Shown: one piece after another, positions 50,561 to 62,907 of the stretch
Position numbering within the stretch: position 1 is the stretch's first letter
How the letters are laid out: every line of letters starts with the position of its first letter
DNA from: Salvator merianae
Taxonomy: Eukaryota; Chordata; Lepidosauria; Squamata; Teiidae
NCBI GenBank assembly: GCA_003586115.2
Contig: QVOM02000053.1
Coordinates: 2,904,392-2,968,391, forward strand
Length of the DNA: 64,000 nucleotides
Reading direction: 5' to 3'
The notes under the pieces: model-generated
The model's input: only the letters and a program-made list of their open reading frames with translations
Told to the model about the DNA's origin: nothing
Databases searched by the model: none
Program-made: the position numbers and the translations under genes

Positions 50561-52329
50561 AGAAAGGATTAGACAAATTCATGGAGGTCAGGTGTATCCT
50601 TGGCTACTAGGAGAGGTGCCTAAGAGCAGGTGAAGATGCTACTTAGAAACACGGTGTGAGGCACCTTGGATTGTTCAGCACATGACATTCAGGATTAAAA
50701 TCATCAGAAAAGGCTCTATGGTGGTGGGAACAATTGCCTCTCTTGGAAATGCATCTGCAACTGTTGCTTATTTTTGACCCATGAACCTTGGGGGAATTTT
50801 GGGACACCCCAGGGGGTCCTCGGAACACATTTTGAGCACTATAGTCTGAACCATTATCATGAAAGAGCCTTGGACTTTCCCGAGTCACGCAGCTGCTTCT
50901 CAGGACAGGCATTGTGCCTAGGACCCACTGAACATCCACCTCCTCCTAAAGATACAGTTTATTTAAAGGGTTTCCTGGGAAAGTACCACTCCAGGATCTT
51001 TATTTGGGCAGGGTCCTACCCAGTGTTTCAAGTACGCATTCCTTGTTTCTGTCCTCCATAATATGGATAATTAATGCTTGAGCCTCTTTCTATTTTTGGA
51101 GCATCCTTCTGCGCTGATGTGGTTTTGTGTGGGAGTTTATTATCTGATAGCATCTGTCATGGCCATGATTCATGTGCTGAATTCCATGCTGCCAACCTGT
51201 AAATGCAAGACTTGTTTTGACTCAGCCGGCCTCCCAGTTTCATTTGCTTCCACACACGCACCACCGAGGAGCATCTTAGACCTGCGCCCTCAATGGATGC
51301 AGGGTGTCTCTGGAAATCGCGTAGCTCATTTCTTAAGAGGATGGGGCAAGACTGGCAAGACTGCTGTTTTAGAGTCTAGTGGGACACACCCATGTGCTGC
51401 CAATAGCATGGCATGCATTTTGCACCTGCTGTTTTCACGCACTGGGCCATGGCACGCTCTTTGGCCTCCATCAGCAGAGGCAATGAGGTTCTGTCCGGTG
51501 TGGACGAAAGGTACCAGGAGGGGGCTGGACCTGCTCCAGTCTGTACTAGGACACGGAAGGTAGCCCCCTTCTTGTTCTGGATTAGGCCTAGGCGTTCTGT
51601 TGAGGAAGCTTTTTCTCCTTGGCGCTTTTTGTTTGTATTTTAGCACAAAGCAGTTTCACAAAGGTCTCAGTCTAGAGCATCAGCCAGCCAGGAAAAGCAT
51701 GTTTAACTCTTAATTCTCTGATCTTAATTGCACAGTAGTATTCTTTTCCATTTACGATCTTGCTGAAAAAATGCCTTCCTTCACACATCTTGTTTTCCAC
51801 AGGGTGCAGACCCCTTCCCTCTTAATATTTCAGGCAAAAAAATCCAGTCACTGCTTTTTATTTTCAAAGTAAATTATATTGGAGGAACATTTTTACATGG
51901 ATCTTAGTTCTGGCCTTAAAAAGTACCCGCGATAAGCCTACAGGCTTTTCTTTATATGAATAGCTGAGATCCAGCGCAAAAACATAATTGATGTCCCACA
52001 CTGAACCCCCTCCTGAAAAATAGACAATGGATATGAGATACCTTTGACCATGGATTTACATCCAATTTGAGGACTGAATAGTAGGATGTAATTGGATAGA
52101 TATTTATGCTTTATTCTTGTCACCAAAGCCACAACAAAAGAAATCTACATGTATATGGTACACCCATACACAAACCAAGGGCAAAAATGTGATTGCACAG
52201 AAGTGAGGCCCTTAATGGAGAAATGCCCTAAGACTCCTGAATTTTCAGGGATGATTGTACCATCAAAGAATGTGGCCACTTCTGAGTAGTGCTGAAGTTT
52301 ATAGCTGTGGTATTGTTATTTTATCTATT

Positions 52330-52720
52330 CTGAGACCTTCCAAATAGCTCTTGAGTTTCTTTGGCATTGCACCCAATACGTCAATGATGACTAGAACTCC
52401 CATTGCGTTCTTCTTCCAGTGAGAACTGTAAAATCCATTTTTTTTGTCACATTCTCCAGTTTTTTCTTTTCTCTTTTACTGTCCCCACACCTAATCTTGT
52501 AATTTTCTTTTTCTTGACCACAGTAATGTCAGGCCTTTTATGATCTAGCTTTACCTGTTTGGATTTTACAATCCTGTAATATTTTATCATCATTGTTTTT
52601 GACAATTTCCCCTTTTTATTTTTCTTATGTAGCATATATTGCAGGGTATCCCTGAATTTTTTGTAATGGTATCTTAGTATGCATATGTTGTACATTGCCA
52701 TGGGCATTCAATGGAAATAG
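52330..52720 (-). mobile_element. Non-LTR retrotransposon ORF2 3' remnant
   Basis: On the minus strand, DHKRPDITVV is followed by a broken VLGAMPKKLKSYLEGL. The latter parallels IGTLDAIPRGLRRNLD at 19780-20075, so both derive from one LINE family. Frames are interrupted. Confidence 0.55.
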
Positions 52721-52857
52721 AACTGAGATATCATATAGAGTAAACAGATAAGACAGATAAGAGACAAGCTTTGCGTGTGTAGGAATAATTTGGAGCTAAT
52801 TGCTATAGCATGACCTGTCCCTTCTCTCTTTCAGTGTCCTTTGCTAAACATTGAAAA

Positions 52858-55800
52858 ATGTTGAGTCCGATGCCTATCTTTTCCCAGAAAGATCTGGAGA
52901 GTATTTCCCTAATTCGAACCGGATCTGGCTTCGCACTCAAAGCCTTCCATGCATCTCACAATATAGATGTCTCTGTGAAGTTATTGACTTCCCAGAATGT
53001 GCCAGAAAGGTTAGTTGGTTAATTGGTTGGTTGGTTAATTGGTTGGTTAGTTGGTTAATTGGTTGGTTAGTGGTTAATTAGTTGGTTGGTTGGTTTTTGA
53101 GTGAAGACAGTAACTTCCTCTGGTGAACATGAGATTATTACTATGGTGGGCAAGCAAAAACAAAATATAATTGTTGGTCAGAGGAAATCATGGGATTTTC
53201 TTTAGATCTCACAAATGCGTCTCAGTGCCACTGCCAGATGTCAGGATGCAATCCTGGGACAATCCCAAGCTTTTACCTCATCTGCCGGTTCTTTGTGGTC
53301 TTGTTCCTCTGTCAAAATACCCGGATGTTAGCAAGTGCCCACTCACTTCCCTTTGTTTTTCTCCCGCACTTGCCAGCATCCGGATATATTACAAGAGGAA
53401 CGATTACATGAAGATCCAGCAGGCGGAGGTAATTTTCCGTAATCCCACTATTGCGGATTTTCGATCGACAGGCTCAGGGGTGTATTGATATTGGAATTTT
53501 GGCAATGCTATTATAGTCACGGGAGAGCTGTGGTATCCCTATTCTGGGAAAATCTAGCTCTCAACGTGGATTTTCCCAGAACAGTGATATGGCTCACCTT
53601 TTTGGAATTTTGCTCGTGGGATCCTTCCTGAAGAAAATGGCCCCTGCACATGTGCAGGGCTGAAACTGGGACAAAAATGGACATGGCACATTTGTGTGGG
53701 ACCAGTGTGCACACACTTCCAGGGTTTTCATGCCACTGAAATACTCAGAAGTAGCTGCCTCACCAACCTGGGAGCAAGCATGTGGACAGGTTAGTGCCTG
53801 CACAAATCCTGCGATGTTGCCCTGACCATCATGCAGACGGTGTGGATCCCACCCAGGCATTCTGGTGTTTAGAATCAGCAGGCCTGGCTGTTCCAGACCC
53901 AGCGATGCCAAACCCAGGCCGTTCTGTGCAGAAAGGCCCGTGGAAGAGGAACCATCTGTTACTGTTAAAAAGAAGAAAGAGAAAGTCATTTCATGATGCT
54001 TCAAGGTCTTGCGCTGCTCCGTATGAAGACATCTAGGAAGTAACCTTTACCCTCATCTCCAGCAGGCTTTCACTGTGTATTGGGCAAGGGAGGCAGATTC
54101 ACGGTCACATGGGAAATCAGAAATGGACAAGTTCCTTTTTTAGACTACAATGGCTAGTGGTAAAGAAAGGGACTTTTCCAAAATCTGTGGAAATAACATT
54201 TCTGCTGAAAAAAAGATATTGGCCAGAAACCCATAATCCAAGAAGTGAACTTAAAACAGTGGGCATTTTGCACTGTTGTGACAGGACAGAGACCCAGAGG
54301 CCCTGTCAACAGTAATCGCCCCGTTCCTGCGGGTCCTGAACATCCACCCCTAAAGCGATGGACCGCTGCTGAGGAGAACCCCTAAGCTGTGAGCCTGTTC
54401 TTTCAAAGGGAGTTCCACCTCATCTGGAACAAGCTGAATCCCCAATTCCGCATCAGCAGTACCTCCATCTTGTCTGGGTTCAGGTTCACCTTATTCACCT
54501 CATCCAGCCTCCAGCACCTGGTTCGGGAAACCCACCACCTCCCTAGCATCGGATGGTATCGAGAGGCAGCAGAGGTTTCACGCAGATGTTAAACCACAAA
54601 TGGAGAAAAATGAGGCAACTGGTTCTTCCTTTTCTCTGCAGCACGCAGGACAAGTCACAAAGCATTCCGCTCACTATAGCTCAGGTGAAATTTGTTCAGA
54701 ATCATCTCTTTGACCACCGTTGGAAGTTTAAGAACCTGCCTTGTTCCAAACAGCCTAGCACAAAATTAAACTGCAGGATTTAATTTCTCTTCTTTTTTTT
54801 GAGAGAAATGTGTAGCAACAAATTTGTAGCATCTCTCCCCCCCCCCCATCATTGGCTGAAATTGTAGTAGCAGAAACACTTTTAGTTCTGAATGTGTTTG
54901 CAGAGATTTCAAGGCACTTCTTCAAGAGGTTTCCGGCGTCAGACGCTTGCAGAGTGATAAGCTTCTGCCCCCACTTGGCATCTGCAAATTCAAGGGACTC
55001 CTCGGGGTCGGCACCCAATGGATGCATAACGGGTCCCTCAATTCACTCATACATGAGGTAGGTAACAGGCAGAGGAGTCCTTTGCCATAAACTTCTTCTT
55101 GTTTGAAAGTAAGGGCTTGTTTAAACTTAACCCTTAGTGAGTGAGCGGGCGTTCACTGGGTAAGTGCGTCCGCATGGCCCCTCTGCTACAGCGTTGGGGA
55201 ACATCTACAGACATTCCCAGATGCTACTAGTTGTGAACAGCTAAAATGCTGTCCACAGCTTGACCGGGAGCGGCTAGACTGCTCCCGGTCAGTAGTATTT
55301 GCACCTCCTTTCGGGTGTGAATGCTGTGAGTGGGCAGGCCGGCGTGGCTGTGACTGTGGAGTCAAGTGGGCATCCCGATCACCATGGCAATGTCTGGCTG
55401 AGGGCCAGATGTGGCTGCAGCCGCTATCATGGCGATCGGGCCTGCGTTCGCACGTCGGGTACCCGACGGCCCAGTACAGGGCTGAATTCTCTCCTTTTGC
55501 AGCACGACCTCTACCCGGAGCTGCCTTTCTGCCTGTGTGTCAGAATCCTGTCGGATGTGGCAGAAAGCCTGACATATCTGCACGGTCTGGAACCTCCTGT
55601 CCTTCACCACTGCCTAAAGCCTTCAAACGTGTTGCTAGACCTGGAATACAGAGCTAAGGTGAGCACCTTCAAGCGTCATCTGCTGCTGCCAAGACTGGAT
55701 TAGACCCATGGTTTATGAAGGTCCAGAGTGGCTAAACTGACAGACTGGAGGTCCCTGGGGATTCAGACAAGAAGTCTTTTCCAAATACTGGCAAAGACTG

Positions 55801-58800
55801 AACCTGGGACTATTTGCTTCTTTATTTATTTTTATGTATTTACATATTGTACAGATTGCTGGCTGGGGCCATTTTGGCCAGGTATCCACAGTATGCCACT
55901 TCTGGGTGCCTGGTGAAACGGCGTGGGCATGGTATGCCAGACCATGCCCTGTGTGCAGTCCACACACGGCCCACTTGCCCAGTATACCAGCTAGAATGCG
56001 GCATGGAGCGCTTGTGAGCTGTCCGCACTTTGAGTGGGTTACAGGACCATTTTTGTGCTGCAGCCCATCGCAACACCTTGGCTCGTGCAGACATCGTGTT
56101 CCGGGCAGTCACCTGGGTGGGTCTACCAAACCGGTACAGACACGGTCTGAGGGTATAATAAGCAAGCTACGAAGCTAGGGAATGATAAATTGCCTTGTCC
56201 TAATACCTGTCTAGAATTTATGACATTGTTACGATGAATCATTCCAGCCGACGGAACTCCAACTATTCAGATTGCCCAACCCAAGGTTGCCAGTTGGCTG
56301 CTAAGCAGTTTCTTAAGTATATGCTTATAGTTAGGTACAGAGAGTGTTTTCTTGTTCGATTGGCAGCATCTGCGAAGTGGCAAAGCCAGTTCGGACAACC
56401 TATCTGAGAATTCAGCTCTCGCATTTTTCTTTTTAGAGGGTTAATTAGATGGACTTTATCCATTTATATGAGAATTGTGGATTTCATGCCTATACCTTCG
56501 GGTATAGGGCGGGATAAAAATGCAAGTAAATAAATAAATAAATAAATAAAATAGCATAGTGCTATCCAATATTGGCTTACAGGATGTGTGTTGTGATCAT
56601 TTTGAGTTGTTGTGTCCTTTCTTGCAGAGAAATCAGATGTCCAAGACCATGCGGCGCAAGGAGATTGTTGAATTTGCTAATTCCTGTTTTTTGAACTCTA
56701 CTTCCCTCTTGTTAGATATCAGACTATGGTTTAGCCACTTATAGAAGACAGCAGCTAAGATCTCTTCTGCAGACTGGCAACAACAGAAACTCTTGGGATT
56801 TGCTCTGCCTTTCCCCTGAAATACTCCAAGGAAGTCCCTTCTCACAAGAAGGTGATGTTTACAGGTGAGGGGATTTGCCTGTTTCTTTGTTTATGGAATC
56901 AGGATTTTGTTGCTCGAGAAACATGGATCAGTCACTGGAGACTCTGCTGTCTGGGATGCATTCTCCCACAGGTTGAAACTTTTCAGGTCACTCAACACCA
57001 GTAGACATTTCAGTTCAACTGATGCCAATATTTGCATTTGGGAGTTCAGAGCTCCTCAAACTTAGGCCTCCAGATGTTGGGGAAATACAGCTTCCACCAG
57101 TCCTAGACAGCGTGGCCAAAGGCAATGGTTGATGGTTGTTGTAGGTTAAGAGCTTCCAGAAACCCAAGTTTGGGAACCCCTGTGCTAGATGATTAGTACT
57201 GTATTCCTCTAGTTAACAGAGGGTGTTTTCACACTTGCCACCTTAGAATGAGATAAGTATCCTGTTCTAAGGTGGAGCGGACCACGCAGCGTGGACACCA
57301 TCGGCACTGTGGAGACCTAGTCAGGAATACTAACAGGATAGCTAGCATTTGTATTACGAATGCTGGTATCCTGGCTCTGATCTTCACTATGACAGTGGCC
57401 GGGAAGCATCCAGCCACTGCCATGGATTGCGCAGGCACAATTGCACAATTGTGCAGGCACAGCTCTGCGTGCCATGTGGCTGTGCACTTTTGGGTGCGAA
57501 TGCACTTGACCAGGAGCAGCTGGAATCTGCACTTGGCTAGTGAGTGTCCCTGATGTGAAAAGGCCCAGTGTCTGCTGGGTTTTGCCGGTCATTTACTTGT
57601 AGACGACCAGGAGCAGCTGGAATCTGCACTTGGCTAGTGAGTGTCCCTGATGTGAAAAGGCCCAGTGTCTGCTGGGTTTTGCCGGTCATTTACTTGTAGA
57701 CGGTCCCAAGTAATGCTTGCGTTTTTCTCCCAATATTTGTTGCTAGCTTCGGGATGATGTGCTGGGAAACTATAAGCAGACAGAAACCACTGCAAGGTAG
57801 GCATTTGTCTGCCTCTCTTTGCCTTTTACCTCAGAACTGCTTTTTATAAAAAGTGTTCTTAACGCCGCCTCCCTTCTGACTTGGTCCTTCCCTAAATGCA
57901 ATAATGCTTGAAGCTTTTTCTCCTGGCTTGCGCTGAACGAATGCATTTCCAGCATCCCCAAACACGTGAGGGCTTATGCTGCCTTAGTAGCAGAAGCTGC
58001 AGTTTGCTCAGTGCCCATTTTCCTTCTGTTGAACTCTCAGTGGGTTTGTGGGTAGCTGTGGGTTTTGCACTGCTAGATTGCGGAGGGCACAGGTCTCTTC
58101 TCCAGGGAACACAAGAGAAGCCCTGCTGGATCGGACCACAACCCATCTAGTCCAGCATCCTGTGTCGGGCAAAGGCCAACTAATTGCTTCGAGGCCTTCC
58201 CAAGCAAAAGAAAACGGCAAAACCTTCACCAGTTCCTATCATGCGAAGGAGCCTTTGGAATATACAAATGCAGATCTGAGGGAATGCTAACAAGATATTC
58301 ATGATGGAGGAGGAAAGAGGAAGCTCGAACCAGCACACAGAAGCCTCCTTTGGTGGTTATCAGCGTCCTGACCTGTGGACGTCTAGGTTGCGCTCATGAG
58401 CCCCAAGCGATGGGGCGACCTACTTGGCTTGTCCCAGCTTTCTCTCTCAAAGAGCAGGTGTGACTGCGGGAGGCCTGAGCCTCTTCATGGTCACGTGAAG
58501 GGAGGAGAGGCTTTCGTTTGATGCCTGACACGCGGAGAGGGCTTATCACTTTCTTACTCAGAGGGCTGGCAGGTGCTGAGTCTCGCTCTGACACCTCATC
58601 TTTTCCCCTGCATTGCTCCGGGTGGCGTGGAATCATGCAAAGAGGGCATAAGGCATCTTCTGCTATCCTCCAGGGGTGTTATTTATAGCTGAATAGGGAT
58701 TTCACCTAGACTCCTCTCGGTTCCCTTTTTTAAAAAGTAACTTTAGCTCTTATGCATTAGAACGCGTGACATATCATCACATCTCCTGTATACATCTTGT

Positions 58801-61800
58801 GAGAACTCCTCTTGCATACGTTATAACCAGTGGTTATAAACCACTGATGAAACACATTTTTGTCGCAGAATGCAACAAATGCAATTCTTTATTGCAATTC
58901 AGAATGCAATAAAGAACCGGAACGTTTGGAGTCAACGTGGAGATTATGCACCACTTCTTTTTGTAAACAGTTGCAACAGGTTATTGGCCAGTCTTTGTCA
59001 AGCTGGCGCCATTCAATTGGAGAACTCCATTTCTGTTGATACATAAGGAATGCCTCAATGGATTGGACCTCTGGGCCACTGACTCCAACAGTCAGCTCTT
59101 GCAATGGCCAAGCAGCAGGATCTGAGCATACAGCTTGCTCTTCTTTCAGACTCCCAGTAGCTGGCCTCCAATTATCAGAGGTGTTCTCACTGCCATTATT
59201 CCCAGACAGCACAAGCTGGGACGGGCACTATTTTGGGGGGGAAATTAGTAATATAGTAGTGGGATCGTCCAGGAACAGCTGTCCTGTAAGCATAAAGAGA
59301 ACAGTGTGTCATCTCTGAGTCTGAGTCCAATTTTCCTTGTTGCTTTCTGTATGACTCAGTTCACAATTGGCTAGATAACGCACCTGTGATCAGAGAGGCC
59401 AATTTTCGTGTGGCTTTGAATTCCACAGGAGTCATAAGAGGATCTCGTAAGTTCTACCACTTGTGACTCTGATGCCTTTTTTTCGCCGCCTTGCCCTCTA
59501 TCCCACAAGCCAGCTCCACCAGCAGTGGCATCACTCTCCATTGCAGGGTTTTGCTAACAATCAAGGACTGGGTACCCAGACGCGTAAAATACCTGCAGCT
59601 CTCAGTAGGTTTATGCTGCCCTCTTGTGGCTTTGAGTTTTCTTTGTCACCTACAGAACTACGTACTACGACCCTTGTTACAGCATCCGTAAAGAAATACT
59701 TTCTTTTCCTCTTGCAGGCAAGAAAACTTTCCTTGAAGCAGTGTCAGGAATTTGCAGTGGTGTACGCCCAGGGATTGAGCCAGAATTTATCCCAAACTGC
59801 CTGCCGCATCGCAACAAGTTTCTACGGCTTCTCCTTCTCTGTTGGCACCAAGACCCCTGTCACAGGCCACGGGCTACAGGTATGGCATGCTAGTCCCTCA
59901 CACATCTGGCATAATATAAATGTGGGCTAACCCACGTAAACACCACGGTCAGTGAGGGTGATGATGATGGGCTGCTTGGAAGAGCCTTTCACACACCTTT
60001 CGCTTACATTCCACAGACTTGTGGCACCCTGGTTTTGCTTGGAGGTGTCTTACTTGAGTGGTTTGTAAACACAGAGATGAAGGGAACCCCATGGTGGACG
60101 TCTGTGCATACCTGGGCATGTATGGGAGCCTTCACAGAAAACATAAGCAGGAGCTATGCAAGCAAAGGTTTCATGCTGCAGAGGGGCCTAGTGGTGCTTT
60201 TCTTAAAAAAACAAAACAAGAGCAACTAAGAGCAGCTGTCCTCTATCTAGGCAACCATCATTCACACCCTTAATCTTCTCACTTGACAGAATGCAGAACG
60301 TTTCTGAGGAATATTCTTGGCACATTTCAAAAGGAGATGATTCCTCACGCAATCTACAATTTGATTCATGCCAAGGTGAGTCACAAATGCCAAATGGTTT
60401 ACGCACCGCGTCACCATCTTCACACTTGGAAGTTGTTTATACCTTAGTCGTGCTGTACAAAGAGAAGTGAAAGGTCACAGAAAGACCACCCAGTGAGCCC
60501 CTGGGTTGTTGTTTTTTTTTGAGGAGGTGGCAGCGTGTGACACAACAGTTAGACCAGGTCTTGAGTACATCACAGGCATTTTCTGTTCTGACTTCCTCAG
60601 ATGGAGTGATCGGCTTTTAGGTGATGGTTCCATGATCTTTCCCCCAGCTACAATTCCACCAGGATGGAGATGCAGTGCAGAATGTACAACAGTGAACCAG
60701 AGTGAACTGGTTTATGCAACTGCAAATGAATTTTTAGGGGAAAGTCTCTTAGGAGGTGTGTTAGTAGACTGTATTATATTTAAGGCTAAGGAAGTAACGT
60801 AAGATTTATTAAGCAGTATTTGTGATGAGAACAAAGGAATAATAATAAATTCTGAAGAAATAATTTGCAGATGCACAGAAGCTTATCCGCAAAATTGTTG
60901 TCCACAGCTGTACCAGGAGCAGCTGGCTACACTCACATGCTGTATTCCCAGTCATTGTGGCAGCAGCCACACATATCCACGGCCACTATTATGGTGGGTG
61001 GTCAGCATCCGTGCTGCAAGTGCTGGAAACCCGTTTCCGAGCTGTTCCAGCTCTTGCAGTGTGGATAATTATCTCACGTTAAGGTAGAAAGTGTGAAAAG
61101 CGTGGGGCTACAGAATGCAGCGCTTGAAACAATGACAAGAGAACCCTGTTCACTGCAACATTGTCTTTGCAGATGCTGCTTATTATCCAACGGTGTGTGC
61201 TGTTTATAGCTGGGGAGGTTTTTTGTGTAACTCTGAGCTGAACAATGTTTATTCCTGTGCCTGTTCTTGCAATAACGTATCTGCTGAAAATGCACCGTGA
61301 ATTCTTCTAGGAGCATGGACAAGAGGATAATATACTGGCAGAGCAGCGGTTCATCTAGGACAGAAAATGTGGCGTGTTTAGTAAAACACTTTTCAGGGGA
61401 ACACATTCCAGAACCTGCTCTTTGCAGCCACAACTCTATCACAGTTTGGTGATGTTCTTTCTCCCTTTAGGACTGTGCTGTAGCTGCTGCCAAAGGACCA
61501 GTTTCCCATGTGCTTGAAACAGGCCTGCGCAACCTGGAGGTGAGCATCCAATGGAGGAAGGTGCTTTTTACTACAGGGGAATAATTGATCTCTCTAGCTA
61601 CTCTGCAGAAAGGATGCGGTGAGGATCAAGACGTGGAAAATGGAAAACAGTAATAGATGTTTGGAGGAAATTATTGGATGCAGCATTCCTTCTAACCCAT
61701 TGATAAGTGGCTTATTAACTCAACATTATTTTGTAACAATCTTTAAACAAGGGGACTTTCCACACTTACGGGTATTCTGATACAGTGTAAGGCCTAGACC

Positions 61801-62842
61801 CAACACAGAATAAAAGCTTAAACCACGGCAAGAAGATAAAATTAAGGCTGACTCCAGAAAGCAGCTGAAAAACATATTAACAAACAATATTCTGGAATAA
61901 AGTATCTCCAGAATAATTGTTTGTTGACTCCTTGTTCACTGTTGAGTTTCTGGGTATCTCAATTTAAGTCCTATTTAAAAAAAGGACTGGTCTTTCCCTG
62001 GTCTTTCAGAAGACCCAGGCTGGAGACCATATGCTGAATCCAAGGCACACTGCAAAAAAACCCTGTATTCGATGTTCTCCAAACCACTTTTCCTGACGCA
62101 TGGAATATCATCCCTGAAATTTGAGACAGCTTTGAATTTCATGCACAAATGTGTGGTCATCACCCCAAAACCCTGAATCTTTCTGGTTGCTTATATAGCA
62201 TGTGGAAATACCCTTAAACCAAAAGCAGACGGTTGTTCAGATCAATGCATGTGAAGCTTCCATGTTCTTTTATGATAAAGAGATATTGGGAGGAAAGGGG
62301 CAGAAAGTCCTAATTTTCTACCACAGAACCCAAGAACACAATCTGATAAATGCAAGAAACTAACCATTATGGCTCCAGTCATTAATCTTTCCAGTTGGCC
62401 AAAGTCTAACATGTTTTTAACATCTTCTCGGATGTGGTCCAATACTGTAAGCAGAGAAACACATTTTCTTGTCTTGTAAGCAGGCAATTCACCTGATTAA
62501 AAAGATCTGCTCTTTCCACATACGGACAAAAAATTGTGTTAAGATCAGTAACAAATTTAAGCCAGAATTTATTAGAACAGAATTGCTGGTGCAGGAGGAG
62601 GGATTATTAGGAGAATTTCATCAACCTTTTCCCAAATGTTCTTGTTTTTGTTGCAGGCCGCTTGTCCCCAGAACAACAACAGGCCCAATAAGGAAATTAC
62701 GCTCACAGCACAAAGTTTTCCAAGTAGTCGCCCTGAGAGAGATCCAGGAAGACCAAAAACAGACACAAAGCAGATGGCCCTTGCGAACGATACTCTTCCT
62801 AAAACGCCATTAGGAAAAGGTAGCATTTTTTTTCATCCTTAA
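52858..62842 (+). CDS. RIPK2-like pseudokinase (receptor-interacting kinase family), nine coding exons
   Basis: RIPK2 relays NOD1/NOD2 signals to NF-kB; this is a divergent relative. Coding exons: 52858-53009, 54904-55057, 55503-55658, 56716-56864, 57747-57796, 59718-59879, 60290-60375, 61471-61539, 62657-62842. All have AG/GT borders and joining phases. The sum is 1164 nt, 387 aa. Family matches in order: VSVK (Lys41), alphaC Glu59, PPLGIC, MHNGSLN.L.H (91-101), LHHCLKPSNVLLD (136-148), DYG (157-159), SPE, DVYSFGMMCWE.ISR..P, then the C-lobe (CW..DP..RP) and a RIPK2-style tail (TFLRNILGTFQKE). The HxD Asp is Cys139 and DFG is DYG, so catalysis is doubtful. Exon 9 reads to a TAA at 62840-62842. 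Alternatively a weak donor (GTAGCA) after 62819 leads to exons beyond, possibly a CARD. No disabling stops. RIPK2 is the closest relative I recognise; the exact orthologue is unknown to me. Confidence 0.85.
53013..53097 (+). repeat. (TTGG/TTAATTGG)n microsatellite at the donor of RIPK2-like coding exon 1
   Basis: Repeated ttggttgg and ttaattgg units begin three bases after the first coding exon, so they include part of the splice-donor context (gttagttggtt). Confidence 0.85.
54300..54545 (-). mobile_element. LINE reverse-transcriptase fragment (RIPK2-like intron 1)
   Basis: The minus-strand reading VNKVNLNPDKMEVLL fits the 'LNPDKTEvLL' block of L2/CR1-clade reverse transcriptases. Later codons include stops. 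Confidence 0.55.
56495..56552 (+). mobile_element. Retroposon 3' tail (RIPK2-like intron 3)
   Basis: ttcgggtatagggcgggata then aaaatgcaag followed by (taaa)n, matching the tail at 14630. Confidence 0.55.
57045..57185. repeat. Dispersed 'ctcctcaaacttaggcctccagatg' type repeat (RIPK2-like intron 4)
   Basis: agagctcctcaaacttaggc, then ctccagatgttgggg and, inverted at the right end, cccaagtttgggaacccctg. Likely hAT-derived. Confidence 0.45.
57225..57562. mobile_element. Element with ttttcacactt..cttagaatgagataa end (RIPK2-like intron 4)
   Basis: The left end ttttcacacttgccacctta, then gaatgagataa, is matched in inverse by a segment ending near 61099 in another intron, so both belong to one family. 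The right end here is probably gtgaaaaggccc. It is followed by, and partly included in, a 97-base tandem duplication. Confidence 0.5.
57508..57701 (+). repeat. Perfect tandem duplication, 2 x 97 bp (RIPK2-like intron 4)
   Basis: 57508-57604 and 57605-57701 are identical by eye, beginning gaccaggagcagctgg and ending acttgtagac. It lies about 45 bases before the small exon at 57747. Identity implies a recent event or an assembly artefact. Confidence 0.9.
58105..58215 (+). mobile_element. Dispersed 'catctagtccagcatcctgt' repeat (RIPK2-like intron 5)
   Basis: gggaacacaagagaagccct, then gctggatcggaccacaaccc and the shared catctagtccagcatcctgt. Confidence 0.6.
61061..61099. mobile_element. Terminal fragment of the same family as the element at 57225
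   Basis: gataattatctcacgttaag then gtagaaagtgtgaaaa is the reverse complement of the 57225 end with few changes. The other boundary is unclear. Confidence 0.45.
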
Positions 62843-62907
62843 GTCACCTCGAACGGTCATTTCTCTAGCCTATCGTTTGAAGGCACATGAAGCCCCCGTA
62901 TCATGAC

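Larger units (their letters stand above)
48474..52834 (+). other. Proposed 5'UTR intron of the RIPK2-like gene
   Basis: No coding exon was recognised. It holds a half-element of palindromic family C (50171-50245), a MIR-like SINE with an L2/CR1-like tail (about 50340-50560), and a LINE ORF2 remnant on the minus strand (about 52330-52720). Confidence 0.35.

Noticed and set aside
51078..51563. 161-codon ORF with a hydrophobic start
   Set aside because: No recognisable family; lies inside the proposed 5'UTR intron of the RIPK2-like gene; no splice support.
59463..59930. 155-codon ORF over 59718-59879
   Set aside because: It uses the wrong frame. The true exon frame gives the kinase C-lobe motif CW..DP..RP.
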